Shown one piece after another: positions 1-6,617 of a stretch of 7,178 nucleotides of DNA. Made by a program: the position numbers and the translations under genes. How positions within the stretch are numbered: the first letter of the stretch is position 1; each line of letters begins with the position of its first letter. Source of the DNA: Synechococcales cyanobacterium PMM_0073 (GTDB lineage: Bacteria; Cyanobacteriota; Cyanobacteriia; Elainellales; Elainellaceae); contig CASBQH010000237.1 in the NCBI GenBank assembly GCA_949127695.1, forward strand, positions 1-7,178. The letters run 5' to 3'. The notes below the pieces were generated by a model. The model saw only the letters and a program-made list of their open reading frames with translations, was not told where the DNA came from and did no database searches.

Positions 1-321
1 CGCGCCCACTGTGCTTTCGGCCATTACGGCTAAGCGGCGGCTGGTATCCGGGACAGCCAGCCCGTCGGCCAGATCAATTGCGCCATCCAAGTGCAGCCCG
101 CCCGTCACGCCCAGCCAGACTGCGACCAAAACGGCGCTGCGGGACAGCGCTGGCATACCCAGATGCGCCAAGCCCCAGTCGAGAGATCCTAGCCCGCCGC
201 CAATCAAGATCCCGACCAATGGCGCAAAACAGGCGACTCGCTCAAACTGAAGCGCCCAGCCCAGCGGCACAGGCAGTCTCGTATAAAAGGCAATTGCGGC
301 AAAGAATGAAGTGAAGCCCAC
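1..321 (-). CDS. cobS: Adenosylcobinamide-GDP ribazoletransferase (cobalamin synthase) CobS, N-terminal part
   Basis: CobS joins adenosylcobinamide-GDP to alpha-ribazole in the inner membrane, the end of the cobalamin nucleotide-loop pathway. The reading frame is open for 107 codons from a GTG at 321-319 and leaves the window at base 1, so the C-terminal half or more is missing. The N-terminus has the family's FYTRLPVP segment (residues 12-19), followed by hydrophobic, glycine-rich membrane segments at about 29-47 and 62-75. The signature GGLHLDG (74-80) leads into DLADGLAVPD (83-92), giving the conserved acidic cluster D79, D83 and D86. The VMAES stretch near 99-103 has Glu where I recall Asp in most family members. 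An in-frame TAA lies two codons upstream, so GTG is the only usual start. The AAAAGG before it is too close to be a normally spaced ribosome site. Transcribed away from the other genes. Confidence 0.93.
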   Translation of the reverse strand, partial: MGFTSFFAAIAFYTRLPVPLGWALQFERVACFAPLVGILIGGGLGSLDWGLAHLGMPALSRSAVLVAVWLGVTGGLHLDGAIDLADGLAVPDTSRRLAVMAESTVGA

Positions 322-400
322 CTTTTAATTTGGTGATATTTGCTTGACAAAATTCAGAAACTGAGCGGGTCGATCGACTAAAAAACTACCACTAATTCAC

Positions 401-427
401 AAAAAAAGGTTCAGCGCTCTGGCTGAA
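401..427 (-). terminator. Terminator-like hairpin upstream of cobS (possible attenuator)
   Basis: Read on the minus strand, TTCAGC (427-422) and GCTGAA (415-410) form a 6-bp stem with a 6-nt loop. Two C residues and then seven T residues (407-401) follow. This is the layout of a Rho-independent terminator, although the stem is short and the two C's separate it from the T-run. It lies about 80 nt before the cobS start and points toward it. It would therefore stop any minus-strand transcript that begins further upstream, before cobS is reached. Confidence 0.38.
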
Positions 428-491
428 TTTACAGAACCCAGTTGCAGCAATAATTAAGGATGAACCCAACCTTAAGCATGACTCGCTGTGG

Positions 492-533
492 ATTATATCG
501 GTCTCGAAAGAGGTTTATAGAGGCCAGATTATA
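492..533 (-). promoter_or_regulatory. Two candidate minus-strand -10 boxes
   Basis: Perfect TATAAT hexamers occur on the minus strand at 533-528 and 497-492. Neither has a convincing TTGACA-like box 16-18 bp upstream, nor an extended TG. They could drive the cobS leader or a short RNA ending at the hairpin of 401-427, about 120 or 85 nt long. In AT-rich DNA such hexamers also arise by chance. Confidence 0.2.
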
Positions 534-636
534 CCGTATTGAAGATAAATTCCGACTAAATTTTTCAGTTAACTTTCCCAACAATTTGAGTCAAGAGACG
601 CTGAAGTTTTCAGGTTAGTCTGGGGTTTTACAGCCC

Positions 637-664
637 TTGAATTCAGGCAGATGGTATTTATCTT
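637..664 (+). promoter_or_regulatory. Weak candidate sigma70-type promoter for the 755 gene
   Basis: TTGAAT (637-642) and TATCTT (659-664) are 16 bp apart, and each matches the -35 or -10 consensus at four of six positions. A start near 671 would give a leader of roughly 85 nt containing the inverted repeat at 680-704. The match is weak. Confidence 0.2.
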
Positions 665-681
665 CTGAGCATTTTCTGAGC
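663..681 (+). repeat. Direct repeat TTCTGAGC, 11-bp period
   Basis: TTCTGAGC occurs at 663-670 and again at 674-681, so equivalent bases are 11 bp apart, about one turn of the helix. Such spacing is typical of tandem half-sites for a DNA-binding protein. The location, 74-92 bp before the 755 start codon, would suit a regulatory site. No known regulator motif is recognised. Confidence 0.3.
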
Positions 682-704
682 TGAATGTATTCTCGGCGTT
701 CAGC
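680..704 (+). repeat. Inverted repeat GCTGAA-N13-TTCAGC in the leader of the 755 gene
   Basis: GCTGAA (680-685) and TTCAGC (699-704) are perfect inverted arms around a 13-nt loop. The same two hexamers, in the other order, build the hairpin at 410-427. No T-run follows, so this is not a terminator. It could be a leader hairpin or an operator. Confidence 0.28.
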
Positions 705-754
705 AGGCGAGTCGGTCAATCTAGGGTCAGCGTTCCGACCAAGGCATTTTGTCT

Positions 755-1252
755 ATGAGCTACGATTATCCGTCTGACTATTCATCCCAAGGCAACTCAT
801 CCCAGCCCATCAAGCTGCCAGCGCCCTGCATTGTGGACGTGGGGATTGTGGTCAACAAGCAAGATATGCTGCGGATTCTCTCCGATCTGGGTCGGGTGCG
901 CTATTGCTACGGCCAGCTTGAGCAGCCAGAAATCGCGCCCACAGCGCCAGAAGACGAAGGCTACGTGCTAGAAGTTTTTTCTGAGCCGCAGCGCTCGACT
1001 TTGGTCGCCAATCACGCCCTCTATATTAATGTGTGCAGCTTCGACTACCTGAAGTTGGATCGTCTGCCCGACCAGCAGCCCTGCTTTGATTTGATCCAAG
1101 AGCATCAGCGGCTGCGAATTGTGCCGCTCTCCAATCCGCTGCAAGAGCAGAAAAGCCGCAGCCTGAACACCGCCGCCCTGGAAGCCGTTGTGGCTGAAGT
1201 GCTTTCAGCCAGCTGGGATATGCGGCTAGATGACGACGAATTTTCGTTCTAG
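755..1252 (+). CDS. Unrecognised 165-residue protein upstream of tgt
   Basis: I do not recognise a family. The ATG at 755 is preferred because AAGG (741-744) sits 10 nt upstream; an in-frame TTG at 749 would add only two residues. The first 20 residues are rich in Ser, Tyr, Gln and Asn and look disordered. A hydrophobic strand (CIVDVGIVV) then starts a compact, mixed alpha/beta-looking soluble domain that runs to about residue 135. A likely helix (about 137-152) and an acidic tail containing DDDEF follow. There is no signal peptide, membrane span or metal motif: the four cysteines are scattered. It lies 90 bp before tgt on the same strand with no terminator between, so co-transcription with tgt is plausible. 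That position alone does not assign it to queuosine synthesis. The base composition and codon choice match the neighbouring genes, which supports it being real. Confidence 0.8.
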   Translation: MSYDYPSDYSSQGNSSQPIKLPAPCIVDVGIVVNKQDMLRILSDLGRVRYCYGQLEQPEIAPTAPEDEGYVLEVFSEPQRSTLVANHALYINVCSFDYLKLDRLPDQQPCFDLIQEHQRLRIVPLSNPLQEQKSRSLNTAALEAVVAEVLSASWDMRLDDDEFSF

Positions 1253-1259
1253 GCTTGAA

Positions 1260-2464
<1,205 letters not shown>

Positions 2465-2478
2465 AACTCCTGTCTCCT

Positions 2479-2916
2479 ATGTCTAGCAGTACCACCCCGC
2501 CCACCGACGAACCGCTCTATGCGGCGGTCAAAACCCTGGGACTCGCGCAGATCCAGCGCCATCTGTTTATTTGCGCTGACCAAACTAATCCCAAATGCTG
2601 CGATAAAGCCGCCAGCCTTGAATCCTGGGACTACCTGAAGCAGCGCCTGAAGCAGCTGAAGCTCGATCAGCCCACCGCCGAGCGACCCAGCTGTATTTTC
2701 CGCACTAAGGCCAACTGCCTGCGGGTTTGTCAGCAGGGGCCAATCCTCGTGGTTTACCCAGATGGCGTCTGGTATCGTAATGTCACCCCAGCAGTGATTG
2801 AGCAGATTATTCAAGAACATCTGCTGCAAAATCGAGTAGTCCAAGACTACGCATTTTTAACCCATCCGCTGCCAGTTCAGCCCACTCAAAATGAAGCGGC
2901 GATAGAGATTCAGTAA
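2479..2916 (+). CDS. Thioredoxin-fold [2Fe-2S] ferredoxin-like protein
   Basis: A small, probably cytosolic iron-sulfur protein of 145 residues that resembles the thioredoxin-like [2Fe-2S] ferredoxin family, which also includes NuoE-type domains. The expected pattern is present: a strand HLFICAD with C32, a second pair C40/C41, and further on NCLRVCQQGP (79-88) with C80 and C84. VVYPDGVWYRNVTP (91-104) closes the fold. C32, C41 (or C40), C80 and C84 are the likely cluster ligands. C72 is extra. The open frame extends upstream into tgt, but homology-like sequence begins only after the ATG at 2479. A TTG at 2461 that overlaps the tgt stop codon is an alternative start. No Shine-Dalgarno is seen, so translation may depend on coupling to tgt. 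The physiological electron partner is unknown. A link with queuosine enzymes is inferred from position only. Confidence 0.85.
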   Translation: MSSSTTPPTDEPLYAAVKTLGLAQIQRHLFICADQTNPKCCDKAASLESWDYLKQRLKQLKLDQPTAERPSCIFRTKANCLRVCQQGPILVVYPDGVWYRNVTPAVIEQIIQEHLLQNRVVQDYAFLTHPLPVQPTQNEAAIEIQ

Positions 2917-3012
2917 CCACTACCCGCTTACAGGAAAAACAATATACAATGGCGCGGTATGTAGAGAGATGAGCAAGCTGATTAAGCCTCAAGCATTGCG
3001 AATGGTTTGAGC

Positions 3013-3028
3013 GATCCACTTGTGGATC
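3013..3028 (+). terminator. Hairpin after the [2Fe-2S] gene, weak terminator candidate
   Basis: GATCCAC (3013-3019) and GTGGATC (3022-3028) are perfect inverted arms. They fold as a 6-bp stem with a CTTG tetraloop. The downstream TTCATCT is only partly T-rich, so termination would be inefficient. It lies 97 bp after the stop of the [2Fe-2S] gene and before the regulator promoter, where a terminator is expected. Confidence 0.3.
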
Positions 3029-3063
3029 TTCATCTAGCTGATCGATCTGAATTTTCTCAGTTT

Positions 3064-3075
3064 AGAGCTTGCTCT
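3064..3075. repeat. Short inverted repeat AGAGC-TT-GCTCT
   Basis: Two 5-bp arms are separated by TT. It is the middle one of three inverted repeats between 3013 and 3123. It is too short for a stable terminator and could be a dyad for a DNA-binding protein, or chance. Confidence 0.25.
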
Positions 3076-3102
3076 TGAATTAGCTCAAATCCAAGCAGCA
3101 AG

Positions 3103-3123
3103 ATGTCTCAGTATTTTAGACAT
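3103..3123. promoter_or_regulatory. Inverted repeat ATGTCT-N9-AGACAT overlapping the regulator's -35 box
   Basis: ATGTCT (3103-3108) and AGACAT (3118-3123) are perfect inverted arms with centres 15 bp apart. The right arm covers the -35 element at 3117-3122. This is the geometry of an operator whose bound protein would block or contact RNA polymerase. Autoregulation by the downstream NarL-type protein is possible but not shown. Confidence 0.35.
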
Positions 3124-3146
3124 TCTGTAAAATGGCTGGGTATAAC
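3117..3146 (+). promoter_or_regulatory. Sigma70-type promoter for the response-regulator gene set
   Basis: TAGACA (3117-3122) matches the -35 consensus at five of six bases. TATAAC (3141-3146) matches the -10 consensus at five of six. The spacer is 18 bp. Transcription would begin near 3153 and give a leader of about 40 nt before the ATG at 3194. It is the best promoter match in the window. Confidence 0.5.
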
Positions 3147-3193
3147 GGCGGGCGGTTTCTGCAATGGACTCTGAATACGGCGAGTAATAAAGC

Positions 3194-3841
3194 ATGAAGG
3201 AAACGAGCGTAGGCGAGCACAAGCGGCTATTGCTGATCGACGACGATCCGAACTTGATTTTATTAGTTAAAGACTATCTAGAGTTTCGTGGCTACGAAGT
3301 GATTACCGCCGAAAACGGCCAAGAAGCCCTAGATGTGCTCGATCAAGATATCCCGGATATGATCATCTGCGATGTGATGATGCCGCAGATGGACGGCTAT
3401 TCACTCGTGGAGAACGTCCGCAAGAACCCACGCACCAGCTGGATTCCGGTGCTGTTCCTCTCCGCCAAAGGCCAGAGCCAAGATCGGGTCAAGGGGCTGA
3501 ACACCGGGGCAGATGTCTATATGGTGAAGCCATTTGAGCCAGAGGAGCTAGTGGCGCAGGTGGAGTCTTCGCTGAAGCAGGCTTCGCGCTTGATTCAGCG
3601 GCAGGATAAGGCCAGCGACTCCTCGCCCAAAATTCAGGTGCCGTTTGACGTAGAGCTGACCCCAACCGAGCTGCGAGTGGTGCAGTTTGTGGCGCGCGGC
3701 ATGGCCAACCGCGAAATTGCCGAGGAGCTGAACGTCAGCCAGCGCACAATTGAGAGCCATGTGAGCAATATGCTGGGCAAAACCGGGCTGCATAATCGGA
3801 CGGAGCTAGCACGTTGGGCCATCGAAAATAGCATGGCTTAG
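3194..3841 (+). CDS. rre1: NarL/LuxR-type response regulator, probably Rre1 (Ycf29 family)
   Basis: A two-component transcription regulator of 215 residues. The receiver domain (about 11-128) has the acidic pocket D16/D17, phospho-acceptor D60 in ICDVMMPQMDGYS, S90 in FLSAKG and K112 in VKPF. After a polar linker (about 131-150) a LuxR-type DNA-binding domain (about 155-215) shows LTPTELRVVQFVARG and the helix-turn-helix NREIAEELNVSQRTIESHV. The receiver segment DGYSL, the stretch AKGQSQDRVKG and the C-terminal NRTELARW resemble Ycf29 of algal plastids and cyanobacterial Rre1, as I remember them. Rre1 works with kinase Hik2 or Hik34 in stress responses; no kinase gene is present here. The ATG has only a weak GGCGAG upstream. 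The next gene starts 27 bp after the stop, so this regulator probably heads the operon. The response-regulator class is certain; the Rre1 name is less so. Confidence 0.9.
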   Translation: MKETSVGEHKRLLLIDDDPNLILLVKDYLEFRGYEVITAENGQEALDVLDQDIPDMIICDVMMPQMDGYSLVENVRKNPRTSWIPVLFLSAKGQSQDRVKGLNTGADVYMVKPFEPEELVAQVESSLKQASRLIQRQDKASDSSPKIQVPFDVELTPTELRVVQFVARGMANREIAEELNVSQRTIESHVSNMLGKTGLHNRTELARWAIENSMA

Positions 3842-3855
3842 GGGCGGACTAAATC

Positions 3856-3860
3856 GAGGA
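3856..3860 (+). promoter_or_regulatory. Ribosome binding site that selects a TTG start
   Basis: GAGGA lies 8 nt before the TTG at 3869. It is the clearest Shine-Dalgarno sequence in the window. The next in-frame ATG is inside the conserved domain (residue 118), so the TTG is well supported. Confidence 0.6.
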
Positions 3861-3868
3861 ACCCTGAC

Positions 3869-4456
3869 TTGGCCGCGAGCGAATTTGCCACTAATAGCCT
3901 GGGCTGGCAGCTGCAAAAGCTGACGCAGTGGGCGCAAGAAGGACTAGAGCGGCTGTTTTCGCGCGGCGGCGGTTCTTCAGCTACGCCACCGCCTCAACTT
4001 CCGGCATGGCTGTTGCAGAGCATTTTCTGGCTGCTGGCGCTGAGTGCAGCAAGCTGGCTAATCTGGCAGCTCTACAAAATTCTAAGTCCCTATTGGGACA
4101 GCCTGCGCCCCAACCGCCTCAGCCGCCCCGAACCAAGCCGCAGCGCCACCGACTGGCTGCGACAGGCTCAGCTCGCGCAAGCCCAGTCCGACTATGCCGT
4201 TGCCTGCCGAGCGCTCTATATGGCCGCTTTGCAAAAGCTGGGCGAGCAAGATTTAATTGCCCCGCAGCTCAGCCGCACCGACGGCGAATATTTGACCCTG
4301 CTGCGCTCGCTGGCTCTGCCGCAGCCTTACCAAACGCTGATCCAAACCCACGAACGCCTCTACTTCGACCGCCTTTCTGCCTCCGCTGAACTCTATGCCG
4401 AATGCTGGCAGGCGTATCAAAGCCTCGAACTGCCAGCTCAGTCAAGAACAGCATGA
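3869..4456 (+). CDS. DUF4129-type single-span membrane protein
   Basis: A membrane protein of 195 residues with an N-terminal amphipathic stretch (about 11-30), a Gly/Ser/Pro-rich linker and one membrane span at about 46-68. A helical, probably cytosolic domain follows at about 93-187. That domain matches DUF4129: DWLRQAQLAQAQSDYAVACRAL shows the usual W...A......DY..A.R.L pattern. LYMAALQKLG, LSRTDGEYL (the conserved T..E) and LYFDRLSASAELY follow. Its molecular function is not established. The family is commonly found beside MoxR ATPases and DUF4350 proteins, as here, so a role in one membrane-linked complex is inferred. The TTG start at 3869 is set by GAGGA and by a stop codon (the regulator's own TAG) in the same frame upstream. 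The last codons overlap the next gene by ATGA (4453-4456), which implies coupled translation. Confidence 0.82.
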   Translation: MAASEFATNSLGWQLQKLTQWAQEGLERLFSRGGGSSATPPPQLPAWLLQSIFWLLALSAASWLIWQLYKILSPYWDSLRPNRLSRPEPSRSATDWLRQAQLAQAQSDYAVACRALYMAALQKLGEQDLIAPQLSRTDGEYLTLLRSLALPQPYQTLIQTHERLYFDRLSASAELYAECWQAYQSLELPAQSRTA

Positions 4457-5568
4457 ACCTGAAGAACCGCTGGTGGCTGGGTGGCTTGGCAGTGATGGCG
4501 ATGCTGCTGCTGACGCTGTTTGCCGCGCCGCAGTCGAGTCAAGTCTCTGGCTCTACCTACAGCCGCGCCCCGGATGGCTACGCAGCTTGGTATGCCGAGG
4601 TGCAGCGGCAGAAGTTACCGATTCAGCGCTGGCAGCGTCCTGTTTCAGATCTCTGGCCAGATCTGGAAAATTCGCCGGATTTGCCGCCTGTGCAGCAGGT
4701 GGCGCAGAATCCCTTAAAGCCGCTCGTGACGATGCTGCGAATTGACGGGCGCGGCAGAACGAGCGACATCAACCGCAGTTGGCTTGAGCGCGGCAATCGG
4801 CTGGTGCTGCTGGGCGCTAGACCGGCTGTGACCAACGCTCCGTTTGAGTCAGCGCTGGAGAGTCCGGTGGGAGTCGTCAAGATTGCCACCCGTCGGCGCG
4901 AGCAGACTTCTAGCGCGCTGCTGAACGACCAGTTTGGGGCGGTGGTTTGGCGAGAGCCGATGGGGCAAGGCGAAATCATCTATGCCGCCACTCCGCATCT
5001 GGCCGCGAACGCCTATCAAAACGCGCCGGGAAACTTCAAGTTCTTGACACAGCTCGTCGCGGAATCTGACCAGCCGATCTATATCGACGAGTTTCTGCAT
5101 GGCTACCGCGACTCGCAAACCACTCAAAAATCTACCGAGAGCCTGCCGCAATATCTGGCCAAAACGCCGCTGCTGCTGATAGCGGTTCAGGCGCTGGTGC
5201 TGGTGCTAATTTCGATTTGGGGACAGCGACGCATCGGGCGACCGCAGCCCTTGCCCGAACCGAACCCCAACAACAGCCAAGCTTACATTAACGCGATGGC
5301 CGAGGTGCTGCAAAAAGCCAACTGTGGCGATTTTGTGGTGCAGACGCTCGGCAAGGCAGAGCAGATCCGCTTGCAGCAATCTCTGGGGTTGGGTTCGACG
5401 CTGCTGGAGCCGCAGACCGTGATCGACATCTGGGTGGAGCAGGGATATCCGGCCAGCGAGCTGAACTGGCTGAAGGATCTGGCGGCAGATGCCAAACGGC
5501 GCTGGCCAGATCGAGGGCTGCGGCAGTGGCTGGCGCAGATTCAAACCTCCCGGCATCGGTTAGAGTAG
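4453..5568 (+). CDS. DUF4350-type membrane protein
   Basis: A protein of 371 residues with a membrane span at about 8-25, a domain of about 200 residues probably outside the cytosol, a second span at about 238-256 and a basic-started C-terminal domain of about 110 residues. The N-terminal TYSRAPDGYAAWYAEV (35-50) fits the S...G..A.Y start of DUF4350. LERGNRLVLLG (111-121), GQGEIIYAATPHL (171-183) and the IDEFLHGY motif (211-218) follow, with E213 and H216 as the most obvious conserved polar pair. The frame is open for 17 codons further upstream, inside the DUF4129 gene. The ATG at 4453 is chosen because it makes the standard ATGA overlap and directly precedes the basic-then-hydrophobic start. 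The family has a glutamine-amidotransferase-like fold without a proven reaction. A sensor or scaffold role with MoxR is inference. Confidence 0.82.
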   Translation: MNLKNRWWLGGLAVMAMLLLTLFAAPQSSQVSGSTYSRAPDGYAAWYAEVQRQKLPIQRWQRPVSDLWPDLENSPDLPPVQQVAQNPLKPLVTMLRIDGRGRTSDINRSWLERGNRLVLLGARPAVTNAPFESALESPVGVVKIATRRREQTSSALLNDQFGAVVWREPMGQGEIIYAATPHLAANAYQNAPGNFKFLTQLVAESDQPIYIDEFLHGYRDSQTTQKSTESLPQYLAKTPLLLIAVQALVLVLISIWGQRRIGRPQPLPEPNPNNSQAYINAMAEVLQKANCGDFVVQTLGKAEQIRLQQSLGLGSTLLEPQTVIDIWVEQGYPASELNWLKDLAADAKRRWPDRGLRQWLAQIQTSRHRLE

Positions 5569-5605
5569 AGCAGGTTTTGCCTCGCCGTTTCAAAATTAGC
5601 TTGTC

Positions 5606-6553
5606 GTGAACGAAGCCCAGATTTTTGCCCAACTTGCCAAATCGCTCAGTCAGATTGTGGTGGGTCAGCCCAGCTTGGTGCAGGATCTGCTGGTGGCGCT
5701 GCTGGCAGGCGGGCATGTAATTTTAGAGGGCGTTCCCGGCACGGGCAAAACGCTGCTGGTGAAGGCGCTGTCGCGCTTAGTGCAGGCCGAGTTTCGCCGC
5801 ATTCAGCTGACGCCGGATATTCTGCCTTCGGATATTCTGGGCACGAATATTTTTGACTTCAACAGCCGCAGCTTTACCTTGCAGCGCGGGCCGATATTCA
5901 CGCAGATTTTGCTCGCCGACGAAATCAACCGGACGCCGCCCAAAACGCAGGCCGCGCTGCTGGAAGCAATGGAAGAACAACAGGTGACACTGGATGGCGA
6001 GAGCATGGCGCTACCCGATTTGTTCTGGGTCGTCGCCACCCAAAACTCGCTGGAATTTGAAGGCACTTACCCGCTGCCGGAAGCTCAGCTCGATCGGTTT
6101 TTGTTCAAGCTGCTGGTGGACTACCCCGATCCAAAAGCTGAACGGCAGATGCTGCTGAACGCGCAGGCCGGACTGCAAACCAAGCGGCTCGATCTAGAGC
6201 GACTCAAGCCTGTTGCCAGCGCAGAAGATCTGCTGCGGGCGCGGCAATTGGTGCGCGCTGTGCGTGTCACCGAACCGCTGCTCGACTATCTGCTGGCGCT
6301 AGTGCATCGCAGCCGCCAATCGCCGGATCTGCTGCTGGGGGCTTCGCCGCGTTCGGCGGTGGCTTGGCTTCAGGTGAGCAAGGCCAAAGCATGGCTGGCT
6401 GGCCGCGACTACGTGACCCCCGACGACATTAAGGCCACTGCTGCGCCATTGCTGCGCCATCGGTTAATTCTGCGCCCCGAAACTCAGCTCGATGGGTTGA
6501 AAGCTGATGGCGTGATTGGCTCGCTGCTGGGGCAAGTGCCTGTGCCGCGCTGA
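5606..6553 (+). CDS. MoxR-family AAA+ ATPase
   Basis: A 315-residue cytosolic ATPase of normal MoxR length. It shows IVVGQ (17-21), the Walker A loop GVPGTGKT (42-49), the pre-Walker region DILPSDILG (71-79), and Walker B ILLADEINRTPPKTQAALLEAMEE (101-124) with D105 and E106. Sensor 1 ATQN ends at N147, YPLPEAQLDRF (155-165) carries R164, and sensor 2 SPRSAVAWL (248-256) has R249. All key ATPase residues are present, so it should be active. MoxR proteins act as chaperone-like remodelling ATPases, often with a von Willebrand or DUF58 partner. No such partner is encoded in the window. The GTG start is 37 bp after the DUF4350 stop, with no clear Shine-Dalgarno. Its stop codon lies within a strong hairpin (6546-6575). 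An imperfect 11-bp tandem duplication (6440-6461) occurs in the coding sequence without breaking the frame. Confidence 0.95.
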   Translation: MNEAQIFAQLAKSLSQIVVGQPSLVQDLLVALLAGGHVILEGVPGTGKTLLVKALSRLVQAEFRRIQLTPDILPSDILGTNIFDFNSRSFTLQRGPIFTQILLADEINRTPPKTQAALLEAMEEQQVTLDGESMALPDLFWVVATQNSLEFEGTYPLPEAQLDRFLFKLLVDYPDPKAERQMLLNAQAGLQTKRLDLERLKPVASAEDLLRARQLVRAVRVTEPLLDYLLALVHRSRQSPDLLLGASPRSAVAWLQVSKAKAWLAGRDYVTPDDIKATAAPLLRHRLILRPETQLDGLKADGVIGSLLGQVPVPR

Positions 6554-6575
6554 GTTGGTTCGTGAACTCAGCGCG
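6546..6575 (+). terminator. 11-bp perfect hairpin spanning the MoxR stop codon
   Basis: CGCGCTGAGTT (6546-6556) pairs fully with AACTCAGCGCG (6565-6575) across an 8-nt loop. The stem includes the TGA stop (6551-6553). AAAGC follows rather than a T-run. By itself it suits an mRNA 3' end protector, or acts together with the next hairpin as a terminator. Confidence 0.5.
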
Positions 6576-6583
6576 AAAGCATG

Positions 6584-6608
6584 GTACAAAACATTTGTAC
6601 TTAATTTT
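6584..6608 (+). terminator. GTACAAA/TTTGTAC hairpin with a T-rich tail
   Basis: GTACAAA (6584-6590) and TTTGTAC (6594-6600) form a perfect 7-bp stem with a 3-nt loop, followed by TTAATTTT (6601-6608). The stem is AT-rich, but with the adjacent 11-bp hairpin it makes a convincing end to the operon. The dyad also sits 18-34 bp before the nurA start codon and could instead be an operator. Confidence 0.45.
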
Positions 6609-6617
6609 GCGCCGCCC

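Larger units (their letters stand above)
322..754. other. AT-rich divergent intergenic region between cobS and the 755 gene
   Basis: This gap of 433 bp is visibly richer in A and T than the flanking genes and should hold the promoters of both divergent units. It contains a minus-strand hairpin with a T-run (401-427), two TATAAT boxes on the minus strand (533-528 and 497-492), an inverted repeat TTAAGG/CCTTAA (454-475), a weak plus-strand promoter (637-664) and two closely spaced repeats before the 755 gene. A plus-strand reading frame of 52 codons (460-618) lacks a properly spaced ribosome site and is not called a gene. I saw no cobalamin riboswitch core (no AGCCAGGAGACCTGCC-like box) on the minus strand. 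Confidence 0.7.

Noticed and set aside
11..314. Two plus-strand frames over the left end
   Set aside because: They lie opposite the clear CobS frame on the minus strand and have low-complexity Ser/Pro/Arg-rich translations.
344..349. TTGACA on the plus strand as a promoter
   Set aside because: No -10-like hexamer occurs 15-19 bp downstream, and no plus-strand gene starts nearby.
454..475. TTAAGG-N10-CCTTAA as a Pho box
   Set aside because: Cyanobacterial Pho boxes are direct repeats of a CTTAACCT-like octamer. This is a single inverted pair with the wrong bases.
500..560. PreQ1 riboswitch for the tgt unit
   Set aside because: AGAGGTTTATAGAGG looked suggestive, but the expected loop and the A-rich tail with CTA are missing, and it is over 200 bp from the first gene of the unit.
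460..618. Plus-strand frame of 52 codons in the gap before the 755 gene
   Set aside because: AAGG touches the ATG with no spacing, the composition is AT-rich unlike the neighbouring genes, and no domain is visible. A frame of this length is not surprising in such DNA.
6584..6600. Possible NtcA or LexA site at the GTAC dyad
   Set aside because: NtcA sites are GTA-N8-TAC, but here the spacing is 11. The cyanobacterial LexA box also needs a shorter spacer.
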